IMG/VR virus record: IMGVR_UViG_3300006754_000023
Location: 1-54,427 of that record
Source of the DNA: a virus
Length of the DNA: 54,427 bases
Direction: 5' to 3' (one strand)
The translations under genes were made by a program, and so were the position numbers. Each line of letters starts with the position of its first letter. Positions within the stretch are counted from its first letter, which is position 1. Positions 18,737 through 30,643 of this stretch are shown piece after piece. A model generated the notes under the pieces. It worked only from the letters and a program-made list of their open reading frames with translations, was not told the origin of the DNA and searched no databases.

Positions 18737-21700
18737 ATGAGTAGTAGAAAACTTTTTGAATCTATCAATCAGAGCGTACAAACTACCGACTATAAAACTC
18801 AAAAAGAAACATTTGAGCAAGTAGAATCACAAGATAACGCGTCAGAACTGTATAGAAAACAAGAAACATTCGAACCACAAATAGACTATGACGATCCTTA
18901 TAAATTTGCTAAATATGGATCAGCTTATTACTATTATCAAGGTGCACTCGATCGTGTTATTAATTTCTATCCCTATGATGGTTCGAAATATGAACAAAAC
19001 AAATTCTATAATGCACTGTTGCCCATTGAAAAATATATTTTTAATAACAAACACCCAAGGTCTACGGGGTATGCAACTCTTTCTTCTGATGGCTGGGGTG
19101 GCACTACAAAAACAAACGGTTATGGCCTCCCCAGTGCCTTAGAATACATAACGTTTAAGGGCGGTCCAAACACTGGATCTGCCGGCACATCTTTAGTTTC
19201 TCAAGGCCCAGACCCTTCATCTGGATTTAGAGATTACGGTAATATATACGACGAAGGCATTTACGAAACCGCGGGCCTCCCTGACGACTATGGTAAGGGT
19301 ACCCGAGAATCTAATTTACGCGCTAACTTTGATGATGGTGTTACAGTAGAATTTTGGCTTAAGACTGGATCATATGCAGCCCTCCCAACTTTAACTAACA
19401 AACAAGTTGTATTTGACTGGTGGAATAATGAAGCGACCACTAGCAGCAAATATGGTAGAATTTTAATTGAGTTAACTTCTTCAGTCGATGAGGATGATAA
19501 CCCAATCAAGCCTTTCGTGATCACAGTAGAATCAGGCTCTACAAGCGCCCGCAGGTTCGTAAGTCTTGGCCCATCATCTTTACACAATAATTTAGATACT
19601 TGGCAGCACTATGCCATTTCTATGTTCAATAGCGGATCGATATTTAAAACCAGATTGTACGTTAATGGTTCCCTTTCAGACACATCAGACAGAGTATATG
19701 ATCTGAACACCCACATGCCAGTTTTCCCTGGTACAGCTTTAGAAAGCCAGAAATATTCTTCAACTAAAACACTGCAAGGTTGGTGGAGATTAAATACAGA
19801 ACAATTTTCAGTTAATGATAAGGTACCAGATTCAAGCGTTCACAACAGGCCTGGTACCTTCATCGCCGCGACACATGTACCCACAGTTTCCCCAACGGTG
19901 CCATCGAAATACATTCAGAACGCCACGTCTTCATATAATTTTGATGGTACCACCGACGCTATCCATATTGGAAACCCAATTGGTAGCCCTAGTCTGTGGA
20001 ACAATATTATTGGAACCGGCCCCGAAGGCTCCTCTAAGATGTCATTCTCTGCTTGGATCAGACCCGCTAGTCTCGGGGAAGGCTCCCGCGGAACGATCTT
20101 AGACTTTGGAGCCAACGACATATTATTTCGAGTCGAAACCAACGGCTCCGGTGGGTATCGAATCGTGTATTCAACGAAATGGAACGGCGGTGACTTCGTT
20201 CATTGGACTGCTACATCCATGAATGGAGTTTTTAATCAGTGGGCACATGTCGTAGTCAGTTATGATGCCACATCAACATCCAATAATGCTGTGTTATATT
20301 ATAATGGTGTGGCACAAACGGTGGCAGAGACTGGCACCGCGCCAGCCGTCGCATGGGATGGGATCGATGGTACCGTGGGAGGCACCATCGGTAATAACTC
20401 TGGTGGATCCGGTACATTCGATGGTCGGCTCGCCGATGTTGCAATTTGGAATTCGATCCTTTCAGCAACGGAAGTAGAGGCACTTTATAGTGCAGTAACA
20501 GTCGATTTAGTTGACTTAACGGTCGGGGAATTGCCATCTAAGAAAGCCATGGGTAGAATCGGAGCCTTACAAACCGCACCCGTTGGAACTACCGCCGCCA
20601 TTGGCGCCGGCAAGCTTTCCGGCTCAATAGATGAATTCAGATACTGGAAAGCTTTAAGAAACTCACAACAAATCGGCCAAAATTGGTTTGATCAGATTGG
20701 CGGCGGTACCAACACGGATATAAATAATACAGAGTTGGGTATCTACTATAAGTTTAACGAAGGAATAACACAGACTGCAAGTATTGACCGAGTGATTTTA
20801 GATTACAGTGGTCGTGTCTCAAACGCAGCTTGGACAGGGTACAGCACCACTTCAAGAAATACCGGCTCAGCGATTGTTTCTGCCTCTGCTGCCAGAACGG
20901 AACATGAAGACTTAATTATTCGCTCGAATCATCCAAAATATGTCACACTAAGAAGCCAATTATTAGAATCTGGCTCTTTTTATGATTCTACTAACAATGC
21001 TTCATTCTTATCATATGCTCCAAGTTGGATCATTGAAGAGCATGAAGATATGGGCAATGAAAATCTCAAACTTATATCACATATTGCCGGCGCATACTTT
21101 GATAAAATAAGATTGTATGCACAAGCACTACCCACCTTTAAACATGTTAATTACGTTAGCGCTTCTGCGGAACCTCTACCCTTTGCAAGCCACTTGCCAC
21201 AGTCAATGGGTATGTATATGTCTGATATATTCACAGACGCAACGTTACAAGAAATACTACTCAATAGAGATGATAAGGCCTTTTTTGAAAGTTCTTTAAA
21301 AGAAGCAAAAGACTTAATTTATCAAAATTTGTATAACAACCTGACAAGCATCTATAAATCAAAGGGTACTGAAAAATCCTTTAGAAACGTTCTACGGGCG
21401 TTCAACATAGATGATAATATCCTGCGATTTAAGATTTATGCAGATAACCAAATATACGAGATATCTGATAATTTACGACAAGTTGTAGCAGAAAACAAAT
21501 TAGTCAACTTCAATAACGTATCTAATCTAAATGCGGTGGTCTACCAGAGAGATCTTGGTAGTGTACATCCCCCAGAAAGAGGTTATATTAGCGGCTCGTT
21601 TGTTCAAGGCGCCTCTGCCGGATCGACACCACTGAATGTCGGCACCGTCGGCGCCGAGCAAAGATTCGGCTTTACTGTTGAAGCTGACGTTGTGTTTCCG

Positions 21701-24700
21701 AAGTTTTTTAAATCAAAAGCGACATTTGACAGAGATTTTTTAACGAGTTCTTTATTCGGAGTATCGACCCCTTCATCAGCTAGCGCGAACCATCTACAAG
21801 GTTCTATAACAACCCCCGAGAAAGACAATCGTACTAATTTGCAGGTATATGCAATTAGACCTGAAGCGAGTTCAAAGGATGTTTACTTCATGTTAACATC
21901 CTCATATACCGCCGAAGCCGGCCGGCCATTTCCACTTCTTACTAGTAGTGTATTCAATGATGTATATGATAATCAAAGGTGGAATTTGTCTGTTAGGCTT
22001 AAACCAAAAAATTATGGAGTGTCTGGCTTCGTTGCCGGCTCAACTCCGGATGTCGGTAAAGCATTTGAATATGATGTCATATTCCGCGGCATTACACAAA
22101 ATCTAGGAGTAATACAAGATAGCTTCGAGGTTTCTAGCTCTATAAGTTATATAAAGGGCGCCCGCGCCGCCGCCTCAAACAAAAGAGTATATACCGGTGC
22201 CCAACGATTAAACTTGACAGGCGCCATTGTACACAAGGCCGATTCATTGGTTTCAAATATCAAGTATTGGACGAAACATTTAGAAAATGCCGCATTAAAT
22301 CAGCACTTGTTTGATGTTAATAATTCTGGTATTTCTGGATCCTTCAAAAATACTTCTTTTAATACCACATTGGGTTTAGGCGGACAATATGAAACAATAA
22401 ATCAAAATTCGTTAGCTTTAGAATGGAATTTTGATTCAGTAACTGGATCTGATTCAGGCGGTAACTTTTGGGTTAGCGACTTCTCGTCTGGATCCGCCGT
22501 ATTATTGAACAACTTTGGTTGGATGGGTAACACTTCCGGAATACAACATACTGGATATGGATATAATTTTGCTGAATCTTCAACAAACGTAGTCGACATT
22601 AAAAGAGAAAATTCATTTAAGTTTACTGACCCAGAAGAAAATGTCGGCTCTGATATGATTCAAATCCTAAGTGATGATGAAACATTATTTCCTAGCACGG
22701 AAACAATTCCAAACTACCTGTTTACGATTGAAAAAAGTATGTATCAAGCAATATCAGAAGAGATGCTGATCTTCTTGGCTGGAGTAGTTGATTTCAACAA
22801 CATGGTTGGTGAGCCGGTTCATAGATACCGCTCTCGATACAAATCTATAGAAAAACTTCGAGAAGCATTTTTCCGGCGGGTTACAACTGTCAGTGATGTA
22901 GAAAAATTTGTTGCTTATTATAAATGGTTTGACGACGCGCTATCTCAAATATTCCAGCAGCTAATCCCAGCCTCGATGGACATTGTGGCAGATACCACCA
23001 ACACAATAGAAAGTCATGTGTTGGAGAGAAATAAGTATGAGAACAAGTTCCCAACTTTAGAATTTAAGGTTCCGGACCCCTCATCCCCAGCGTATGGTAT
23101 GACCGAAATGCTATATGGTCCGGACGGTATGAGTCCATTGCCCTCTTCTCCGAGAAAGACCAATATTCGTCTTAAATATTGGAAAGACCGCGCGGAAAGA
23201 GCCGCACCGGAGATTACCTCCGGTGATGCAACGGTTGACAGTCAGAGAGAGACGATTAGACAAATAGTCTCGTCATTCCCGGCGATGACATCAAGCAACA
23301 CTATATTGATCGGCAAGAACTCGCAAGCATACTTGAGTCATGAATATCCCCGTAGAACATTCATAAAAACATTTGATGCGAAAATCACTCGACACGAAGC
23401 TATTAAGGGCGGTGTTAACTTTACAGATGTTAAAAACCTTGATTACGCAAGAGGTGCCCTATACCCGCATGGCCCTGTGAATCAAGCAGATGGTATTTTT
23501 GTACCACAAAACATTCTATTAGCATACGGTAGCGATTTTGAAGCCCTCACAAACTTTAAGGACCGCGTACCAGATCCAATTAAGAAAACAAAACGATACG
23601 GAAAGGCTTTACATGGCCGCGACAGTAATAATAGTGATGGATATCAACACGTAAAAACGTCCATGGCGTTTCCCTTTAATGTTATAAGTTCATCAGTAAC
23701 CGGCGGCTACCAAACACAAGTTCAAAATGCTATGGACATGCATATTGCAATAACAAACTTACACAATGATGTATATGGGCCGGATATGGAAAAACCATTG
23801 CAAGGTCCGTTTACTGAACATAATGTTGGAGGCTTGCAATACCGCCATGCTGGTGTAAATGCTACTGCTACGGATACGTGGAATAATCGTCCGGAAGGTT
23901 GGAAAATTCTTCTTGGTGCATGCAATACTATATATTCCGGCGCCATCGGTATGGTCGGTGCTGATTATCCAGAACCAGTCGCTGACCCCGCACCCACCCC
24001 ATATCCCGCTACTCAACCACAGCGCGCAGTATATTACAGAGATTTTACAGCCAAAAGACCAGTAAATATAAAGAACATTAACACAAAAAACAGTGTTACA
24101 AACAAGATGGTGCTCGGTAACTATAACAATCAATATGAGATTATACATACTTTCGGCGCCACATCAAACCCTAGAAACTTTATTGAAAAGCAGCCCACGC
24201 TGCCGGCCAACGCATTTCAAAATTACGCAACCAGTTCTAGGCCTACATCCATCAGAACCTTCCTCTCCACGAAGCCCGATCGCCCACATGACTCTAATCC
24301 CGTTGGTGGCTCAAGGCAACACTTTGACTTTGTAGAAGATTATAGTGTTTCATATTTGACTGCAGCCGCCGGCAACAAAACAGTTATTAGAAATAAATTC
24401 TCGGCTCCCGGTGGCATAGAAGTCATGACGCCCGGCTACACCGATGTTAGAGCAGACGAATATTCTGTCTATAACGCTCTCCCATTCAAAAATCTGTCGG
24501 TTATTAAACCGCAGCAGATCCCAAGTTCTTCTCATCCGCAAGGCGCCTCAGTGCTCGTAGAAACAAGAGGCATACGACCTTATGATATTCACGGCTATGA
24601 TTTTGGTCTCCGCCCTCATCTTGCTCGACATTCGGCTCGATTCATGCGTGATTCACTGTGGATCTCTGGAACATCAGCTACCCACCAGCAGACAGATCCG

Positions 24701-27700
24701 AGATCCGGCGGACCCGGTGCACAATATGCACAGTTGCCAGGGTTTCACAAGATTCATAGAAATAATATGGACAGATGTAAGCCAGAATACGGATGGGCAA
24801 ACACATACTTAAATAACCATTTGACAAACACAAAACACTTGTTAATAACCGCAAAGAGAACCTCGTCTGATGGCACTACAATATTGATCGATCCTTCTGA
24901 TGTCAACATGTTGACCAAAAGAAAACAAAGAATCTTCGATGGCAATTACGCACAAAACATATTGCCCGGGTCAACACCTAAAAGAGTAGAGTTTTCAGTT
25001 AGCATGTGGTTGAGAGGTTTCCCGTCGGTAGCCGAAGAATTTGTTAGTTTAGGATGGGATGGAACAGCACCGATACATAAACTAAGACGAGAAAGCAACG
25101 GAAAAATTAAATATATGCTCAGAGCACATAATGTTGCGAACAACAGTGCTCAATCAAAGACATTCACCACCACAGCCGCACACCTCACCGGTAGTGACTG
25201 GATAAATTTAGTGTTTACGCTGTCAGCGTTGCATGGTGACCTTTCTAACAATAGAGCAACTGCGTCGTTTTATATTAACGGACTTCACTACCCCGGCACA
25301 TGGTCAGGTAATTTTACAGCAGACTATATTCGAACCGGCTCTACAGCAACGATGAATAACTTCCGAAATTGGGAAAACCTTGATATAGCCTCACCGGTCC
25401 AATTTTTCGGTAGTCTTAACACAAATAACTCTCAGTGGACTGGATCCATTGACGAAATAGCTATGTGGAAGACAGCACTAACCCCTACAGACATTAACAA
25501 ATATTATAACGATGGGAGTCCTATAAACTTAACTGCTTCTTCCGATTCTAATATCGGAAACTTATATTCTTGGTGGAGAATGGGTGATGGCTCTGGTGAT
25601 AATACATCGATTAGCGGCTCGGCTCCGACACAAGACATCAACTTAACTAACAGGATTGTGGATGTAGTTAGTGGTGCTAATATTCAAATAACTGCTAGAG
25701 ATCCTGCTGATCATGGCGCTGCTGTTGTATTAGCCGGCACATCTTCAACGGGCATTTTGGCCGGCGGCGCTACATTGGCTAGCAGAGACTACGTAGTTAC
25801 CGGCTATGATTGCGATCAAATTTATGATAATTTCTTCGTGTCGCATCAAATCCCGCGCCAAACTAAGCAATACGCTTGGATAGCTGCAAGCTTGGTAGCT
25901 GATAATGGCCCCCCTGGATTCAATGCCTTAGATTTCAAGGTGTCCAGTTCCAATGGTCGTGTTGATCAGTACCTTTTTGCTACCTCTAGCCAAGCTTACA
26001 GTTTTCTGGCTGGTACAGTTCGGAAATGGGATCCGACACAAGTAAGTACTATCAGTAACGTTCCCCAAGTTAGCAATTTCAATACTAATATTATTGAACC
26101 AGTTAGTGGTAGTACAAATATTGTAGGATATCCTAATAGTAGCGATAAATTTGCTTATAAGTCGTATATTAATAGTGATTTTGCTGAGCCGACCAGTATG
26201 AACTTTGGCGCCGGCGGACCCGCGGGATATATGTTTAACAGCCTCATGATCAAAAGAAATGGTCTCTTTGGTGGCTCGATGTGGCAGAATATTAGACAGC
26301 GCAGCGACACTCAATTAATCAAGAACGAGCGCGCCGAGAACAAGATCTCCGTCGTATCGCATGACAATCGCACTATTGAAAAATATGATTTACAACCAGT
26401 TAGTGTTTTAGGGCGCCCAGCACAAGTATCAATTCAGATGGTTGACGCGGCTGGCGCCACTCAGAATGTATTAATGACCGTGGGCCACCAGAAAATATAT
26501 TTTCAAGATGATGCCTTAAATCACAGGTATGTTTATGCTCCTCTCGAAATAAATCCGCTTCAAGCATTATTGATGGCAAGCTATGCTTCTCCGGATATCC
26601 GAGATATCAATTACCTCATTAGTAGGGAAAGTATCTTCCCCTCATACAGAAACCATTTACGACGTGTACCTTCCCAGAGAACAGATTACAACAATGGGTT
26701 TTGGCACTCAAACCGAGATGCTCGAAACAGCATTAATGCCGAGTTAGACAGGTATGCATATCCAGTAACCAACCCGCTCTTGCCGGCACCTAACTGGACT
26801 AGAAAGAATTCCTTTAATCTTAGAATGTCTTCTAGCGCTTGGAAAATGGATGCCCCAACTAATATTTTAACTCGCACAGGCCCATCACTAATCCGAGATT
26901 ATGGAGATGGTGCTGACGGCCGCGCAGACATTGATAATTATGTCAAATGGCGCGCCTATGCTTCCCCAGGAGAGCTACAAAATACATATATGTCCTATCA
27001 GACTGGTAGTGCAATATCTTACGGTGAGGGGCCAAATGGCGCCAGACACAACTATGACTTCATGGAGAGAGTCAAAGCTTTCGCGCCCGGCGCACTGTAC
27101 GCGAGAAAACACACTTTAGGTTCTCCACTATCGCTTGCGTCACCGTACGGAGTTCATGACCAAGCGGCCCAACGATACACCACCCAAATACAAACAGCTG
27201 TTGGAACTGTAACATCTGGCATAAAACTCGGAACAACACCTTTTGATATGACCAATCAGGTTGAAGTTTTTGGTGGTGAAGCTGTTTGGGAAGCTGGAGA
27301 AAAAGCCGGTATAGTTGATATAGACAACCTCGGCAATCGCCGCTGGGTCTCTAAGCCAAGCAAGCCGGCCTATGATGATTATGACAAATTCGTCGCCGAA
27401 ATGAAATTTAAGACACGAGGGTATGCGATAGTCCCAGAATACAGGATTAGCCAACATATTCCCGATTACATCGATTTTGGAAAAACAAGCATCGAGGGCA
27501 AAAACGATACCTTTGAAATTCCCGGCACCCAACATAGTAGTTCAAAAAACAACTTTTATATAGATTATAGTAACTCAGAGTTTCTGAGATACTTCCCGCA
27601 AGTCCACAGCGATTCCGGCTTGCCCGCGAGAGAAATCAGGCTAGCATGTTCAGCGAGCATAAAATTCCACCCATACGAAGGGTTTTATCCTGCCGAAAGA

Positions 27701-30643
27701 AGTTTACAACTTGTTGAAAGATTTAGACAGAGCTTCATGCCAAATATGTCAACACGTATTAGATCAACGATGATTCCGGACTCTATTGATGATCTAACAT
27801 TAGATGGAGATACTATTTTATCTGGAGCCGCTGGCTCACTACGACCGCTGTGTGAAGCCATGTTTGCGCCCGGAATTCTATATAATTCAATCAAGTCAGG
27901 TATTGCAGTTGATTACCCAGTTTTCGACGATAGAGTAAAAATTAGTGTTAACGGTTTAGGTTGGAAACCTCCGTCGAGCCAAGGTATAAATGATTATGCT
28001 ATCGGTGTTCGGGAAGCTGATCTTCCAGCCACCACCGGCGAACCTGTCGCACCCGCGGGCGTGGGCGGAATGTATGGTGGCTCAGGTTCTTTCTTCGACA
28101 AAAGAATCCCCTTTGAGGGTATTATCCGTCCAGAGTTGATTAGTAAGCGAGATTTTGTGGACGTCGAACCACACCCAAGTTGTAGTTTAGAATACACCGG
28201 TTCCCTGCGCTCAGCTTATGGGGGGATGCCTGTAACTTCCTCGGTCTTGGCAGGCTTAAATTCAGCAGAGGAGAAAACATATACTCTGATGGCCAGAAAC
28301 TTCTTTGGTGGTGTTGCTGACTTTTATCTCAAGGATTCCGAGTTTACTTCACTTCGCTCTGAACCAATAAAAGAGCTTAAGTTTGGCAATAATGAAGTAT
28401 ACATGGCTAGAATTAAACTCAGACGCTCCGTTACAGGATCGAGAATTTATAATAAGGAGTCAGGATCTTTTAGTATTTATGCATATAATCGCCTAGGCGG
28501 CCGCTCTTTCACACCCAACCCAAGACTCGCAACGAAGGCGGCGAGGTCCATATCTCAACAATATCAGGCAGGCGCCTCATATTTTGAGTTGCCACAGGAT
28601 CCTGTGAATTCTCCCTCGTTTAAAGAAACATTCACAATGTACAGTCGCCCAACCGCCTTTGGGCCACCGATCGAGGGAATACATGGCCTGGATGCCACGA
28701 ACCCAATTGGTCCCAGTCAGCGCCTATCTCCATATACTTCATCTTTCTATACGTCAGGCGCTTTTCAAGTAATGGACAGTAGAACGGGCTTTAACTGGGC
28801 TTATACACCTCCTTATTATAATGGTGAGGCTTGGGTTGATCTTATTTTTAGGCCCGAAACTGGCGTGACTTATGATTTAGAAAAAATTATGGCAGCAACC
28901 CAGACTGTCTGTTGGCGTGTCGATCCAGGCCCGAGAGTAAATAATTACGATTGGAAATTATCACCCTCCACAGGGAAAACCTCACCAATCGCTGGTGCTC
29001 GAACTTATAGTGGTAATCCGAATAATCCGCACGGATACGGATATGCTAAAGATATTGTGCACGGCTATCATTCATTAATCCATGATCCATATTGCATTAC
29101 AAGTAATTATACCTTTCCAACAGCAATTTATGGCGGTACCCTAATCAATGATTCAGCTATGCAAGCAACTAGTAGTTTGAACATTTTTGGTATCGAATCG
29201 GTACCAAAAGAAATTATTGATCATGATAGTGGCAGAACCATATTATCTGAGACTGAAACAGTTGGTAAAAAGTGGGTCATTCAGACAAAGTTTGAAACTC
29301 CAATGCTTAACTTTAATGACAAATATGGGGATAGACCAGTCACCGCTAGCTTAAATAACAAGACAATAACGCGCACCCTCGCCGGCGGTGGAACGCAGGG
29401 TATATATGCCTCCGGATCGATCGCCAATGGAATGTGGCATCAGTTCGGAACCCTTCCACACAACGCGGAGACTGGTGTGTTTTTAGAGATGCATGACATG
29501 TCCGAAAACTGGCTCAAAAATCATTATCTCGTAAGAAACTCTGGAAGTGCATATAATAACTACATCCCAGACACTGATGGCGAATTGGCACCAAAGGTCA
29601 AATCTCTGAGAGATAGGATTGGTTTTGGAGATAAACAAAAAAGCAAAAGAATCGGAGAATTGAAAGATTCACTAACAGTGAAAGAAGCTATTATTGCGGT
29701 ACCCTATATGTTAACAGCAGAAGAGCCGGCTAATGGTACGATACCAACAAGTGTAGAAAATAAATATTTGTTCGAAATCCCATTAGCACAAATAGACGCG
29801 TCCCTAGATGATCTAATGAACACCCCGGTGGGACTATCGTTAGATTTTGTGGGACAGTCTATCAGGACCCAGGTTAGGTTAATGCAAGAATATATAATCC
29901 CCCCACAGTTTGATTTTATCACGAATAGGGAACTCCAACCTATTGTTATGTATATATTTGAGTTTAGTCACACATTTGACAAAGACGATCTATCGTACAT
30001 GTGGCAGAATGTAATGCCAAGAAACTACAACAAGTTTGAGTTAAAAGGCGCCTCGGTATCCCACATATTAGCGAATAACGAACTTTTTCAGGAGTCTGAT
30101 TTGTTAGAGAATCCAAATTTAAGATGGCAGGTTTTTAAAGTAAAACAGAGAGTACAGTCTAATTATTATGATAAAAAAGTATCCACTATTGGTAGCTTAG
30201 CTTATGGTGCGGGTACTGGTCATGCTCCTCTTGATGGTTTTGATTCTTATGCACAATATAACTGGCCCTATGATTTCTTTTCGATTATTGAGTCAGTCAA
30301 AATTGATGCTGATATTAAAATGTCACATGAAGAATCTGAAGTTGTTAGTCGGTACGGCGGAGCAATCGGTGAGGAATTCACCCCGGGCACATCGACATCC
30401 CCACCAATGCCACCGGGATCTGAGGGCGCCACAGCACGTGCAGCCTTCGTCGAAAGTGTCTCGGCACCTACCAAAACATTTAAAATGCGAACTCCGGGAG
30501 ATGACCTTTATGGAGCCAGCGGCGCGGCGGCCGTTGCTCGGGAGGCAAGTGCCGTTGCCCGCGGCACAACAGATGAGGCACCAGCTGCCTCAAAGGCCTC
30601 TAGTCCCGGAACGCCAGATGGTATTAAGAAGGATATTTATTAA
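18737..30643 (+). CDS. Giant LamG-domain virion protein (3968 aa)
   Basis: This is the largest gene in the window. Three laminin-G/concanavalin-like modules are visible: one from about residue 199 (VTVEFWLKTG) that resumes near 625 (GSIDEFRYW); one of about 345-590 (GWWRLN, SFSAWIRPA, WAHVVVSYD, LADVAIWN) lying inside the first; and one of about 2084-2260 (EFSVSMWLRG, GSIDEIAMWKTAL). LamG folds bind glycans or proteins. The rest is long beta-rich sequence, and the C-terminal 80 residues are rich in Ala, Pro and Gly. It begins one base after the previous stop and ends in a TAATG overlap. It probably forms a large fibre or baseplate-attached host-recognition protein. Confidence 0.7.
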   Translation: MSSRKLFESINQSVQTTDYKTQKETFEQVESQDNASELYRKQETFEPQIDYDDPYKFAKYGSAYYYYQGALDRVINFYPYDGSKYEQNKFYNALLPIEKYIFNNKHPRSTGYATLSSDGWGGTTKTNGYGLPSALEYITFKGGPNTGSAGTSLVSQGPDPSSGFRDYGNIYDEGIYETAGLPDDYGKGTRESNLRANFDDGVTVEFWLKTGSYAALPTLTNKQVVFDWWNNEATTSSKYGRILIELTSSVDEDDNPIKPFVITVESGSTSARRFVSLGPSSLHNNLDTWQHYAISMFNSGSIFKTRLYVNGSLSDTSDRVYDLNTHMPVFPGTALESQKYSSTKTLQGWWRLNTEQFSVNDKVPDSSVHNRPGTFIAATHVPTVSPTVPSKYIQNATSSYNFDGTTDAIHIGNPIGSPSLWNNIIGTGPEGSSKMSFSAWIRPASLGEGSRGTILDFGANDILFRVETNGSGGYRIVYSTKWNGGDFVHWTATSMNGVFNQWAHVVVSYDATSTSNNAVLYYNGVAQTVAETGTAPAVAWDGIDGTVGGTIGNNSGGSGTFDGRLADVAIWNSILSATEVEALYSAVTVDLVDLTVGELPSKKAMGRIGALQTAPVGTTAAIGAGKLSGSIDEFRYWKALRNSQQIGQNWFDQIGGGTNTDINNTELGIYYKFNEGITQTASIDRVILDYSGRVSNAAWTGYSTTSRNTGSAIVSASAARTEHEDLIIRSNHPKYVTLRSQLLESGSFYDSTNNASFLSYAPSWIIEEHEDMGNENLKLISHIAGAYFDKIRLYAQALPTFKHVNYVSASAEPLPFASHLPQSMGMYMSDIFTDATLQEILLNRDDKAFFESSLKEAKDLIYQNLYNNLTSIYKSKGTEKSFRNVLRAFNIDDNILRFKIYADNQIYEISDNLRQVVAENKLVNFNNVSNLNAVVYQRDLGSVHPPERGYISGSFVQGASAGSTPLNVGTVGAEQRFGFTVEADVVFPKFFKSKATFDRDFLTSSLFGVSTPSSASANHLQGSITTPEKDNRTNLQVYAIRPEASSKDVYFMLTSSYTAEAGRPFPLLTSSVFNDVYDNQRWNLSVRLKPKNYGVSGFVAGSTPDVGKAFEYDVIFRGITQNLGVIQDSFEVSSSISYIKGARAAASNKRVYTGAQRLNLTGAIVHKADSLVSNIKYWTKHLENAALNQHLFDVNNSGISGSFKNTSFNTTLGLGGQYETINQNSLALEWNFDSVTGSDSGGNFWVSDFSSGSAVLLNNFGWMGNTSGIQHTGYGYNFAESSTNVVDIKRENSFKFTDPEENVGSDMIQILSDDETLFPSTETIPNYLFTIEKSMYQAISEEMLIFLAGVVDFNNMVGEPVHRYRSRYKSIEKLREAFFRRVTTVSDVEKFVAYYKWFDDALSQIFQQLIPASMDIVADTTNTIESHVLERNKYENKFPTLEFKVPDPSSPAYGMTEMLYGPDGMSPLPSSPRKTNIRLKYWKDRAERAAPEITSGDATVDSQRETIRQIVSSFPAMTSSNTILIGKNSQAYLSHEYPRRTFIKTFDAKITRHEAIKGGVNFTDVKNLDYARGALYPHGPVNQADGIFVPQNILLAYGSDFEALTNFKDRVPDPIKKTKRYGKALHGRDSNNSDGYQHVKTSMAFPFNVISSSVTGGYQTQVQNAMDMHIAITNLHNDVYGPDMEKPLQGPFTEHNVGGLQYRHAGVNATATDTWNNRPEGWKILLGACNTIYSGAIGMVGADYPEPVADPAPTPYPATQPQRAVYYRDFTAKRPVNIKNINTKNSVTNKMVLGNYNNQYEIIHTFGATSNPRNFIEKQPTLPANAFQNYATSSRPTSIRTFLSTKPDRPHDSNPVGGSRQHFDFVEDYSVSYLTAAAGNKTVIRNKFSAPGGIEVMTPGYTDVRADEYSVYNALPFKNLSVIKPQQIPSSSHPQGASVLVETRGIRPYDIHGYDFGLRPHLARHSARFMRDSLWISGTSATHQQTDPRSGGPGAQYAQLPGFHKIHRNNMDRCKPEYGWANTYLNNHLTNTKHLLITAKRTSSDGTTILIDPSDVNMLTKRKQRIFDGNYAQNILPGSTPKRVEFSVSMWLRGFPSVAEEFVSLGWDGTAPIHKLRRESNGKIKYMLRAHNVANNSAQSKTFTTTAAHLTGSDWINLVFTLSALHGDLSNNRATASFYINGLHYPGTWSGNFTADYIRTGSTATMNNFRNWENLDIASPVQFFGSLNTNNSQWTGSIDEIAMWKTALTPTDINKYYNDGSPINLTASSDSNIGNLYSWWRMGDGSGDNTSISGSAPTQDINLTNRIVDVVSGANIQITARDPADHGAAVVLAGTSSTGILAGGATLASRDYVVTGYDCDQIYDNFFVSHQIPRQTKQYAWIAASLVADNGPPGFNALDFKVSSSNGRVDQYLFATSSQAYSFLAGTVRKWDPTQVSTISNVPQVSNFNTNIIEPVSGSTNIVGYPNSSDKFAYKSYINSDFAEPTSMNFGAGGPAGYMFNSLMIKRNGLFGGSMWQNIRQRSDTQLIKNERAENKISVVSHDNRTIEKYDLQPVSVLGRPAQVSIQMVDAAGATQNVLMTVGHQKIYFQDDALNHRYVYAPLEINPLQALLMASYASPDIRDINYLISRESIFPSYRNHLRRVPSQRTDYNNGFWHSNRDARNSINAELDRYAYPVTNPLLPAPNWTRKNSFNLRMSSSAWKMDAPTNILTRTGPSLIRDYGDGADGRADIDNYVKWRAYASPGELQNTYMSYQTGSAISYGEGPNGARHNYDFMERVKAFAPGALYARKHTLGSPLSLASPYGVHDQAAQRYTTQIQTAVGTVTSGIKLGTTPFDMTNQVEVFGGEAVWEAGEKAGIVDIDNLGNRRWVSKPSKPAYDDYDKFVAEMKFKTRGYAIVPEYRISQHIPDYIDFGKTSIEGKNDTFEIPGTQHSSSKNNFYIDYSNSEFLRYFPQVHSDSGLPAREIRLACSASIKFHPYEGFYPAERSLQLVERFRQSFMPNMSTRIRSTMIPDSIDDLTLDGDTILSGAAGSLRPLCEAMFAPGILYNSIKSGIAVDYPVFDDRVKISVNGLGWKPPSSQGINDYAIGVREADLPATTGEPVAPAGVGGMYGGSGSFFDKRIPFEGIIRPELISKRDFVDVEPHPSCSLEYTGSLRSAYGGMPVTSSVLAGLNSAEEKTYTLMARNFFGGVADFYLKDSEFTSLRSEPIKELKFGNNEVYMARIKLRRSVTGSRIYNKESGSFSIYAYNRLGGRSFTPNPRLATKAARSISQQYQAGASYFELPQDPVNSPSFKETFTMYSRPTAFGPPIEGIHGLDATNPIGPSQRLSPYTSSFYTSGAFQVMDSRTGFNWAYTPPYYNGEAWVDLIFRPETGVTYDLEKIMAATQTVCWRVDPGPRVNNYDWKLSPSTGKTSPIAGARTYSGNPNNPHGYGYAKDIVHGYHSLIHDPYCITSNYTFPTAIYGGTLINDSAMQATSSLNIFGIESVPKEIIDHDSGRTILSETETVGKKWVIQTKFETPMLNFNDKYGDRPVTASLNNKTITRTLAGGGTQGIYASGSIANGMWHQFGTLPHNAETGVFLEMHDMSENWLKNHYLVRNSGSAYNNYIPDTDGELAPKVKSLRDRIGFGDKQKSKRIGELKDSLTVKEAIIAVPYMLTAEEPANGTIPTSVENKYLFEIPLAQIDASLDDLMNTPVGLSLDFVGQSIRTQVRLMQEYIIPPQFDFITNRELQPIVMYIFEFSHTFDKDDLSYMWQNVMPRNYNKFELKGASVSHILANNELFQESDLLENPNLRWQVFKVKQRVQSNYYDKKVSTIGSLAYGAGTGHAPLDGFDSYAQYNWPYDFFSIIESVKIDADIKMSHEESEVVSRYGGAIGEEFTPGTSTSPPMPPGSEGATARAAFVESVSAPTKTFKMRTPGDDLYGASGAAAVAREASAVARGTTDEAPAASKASSPGTPDGIKKDIY

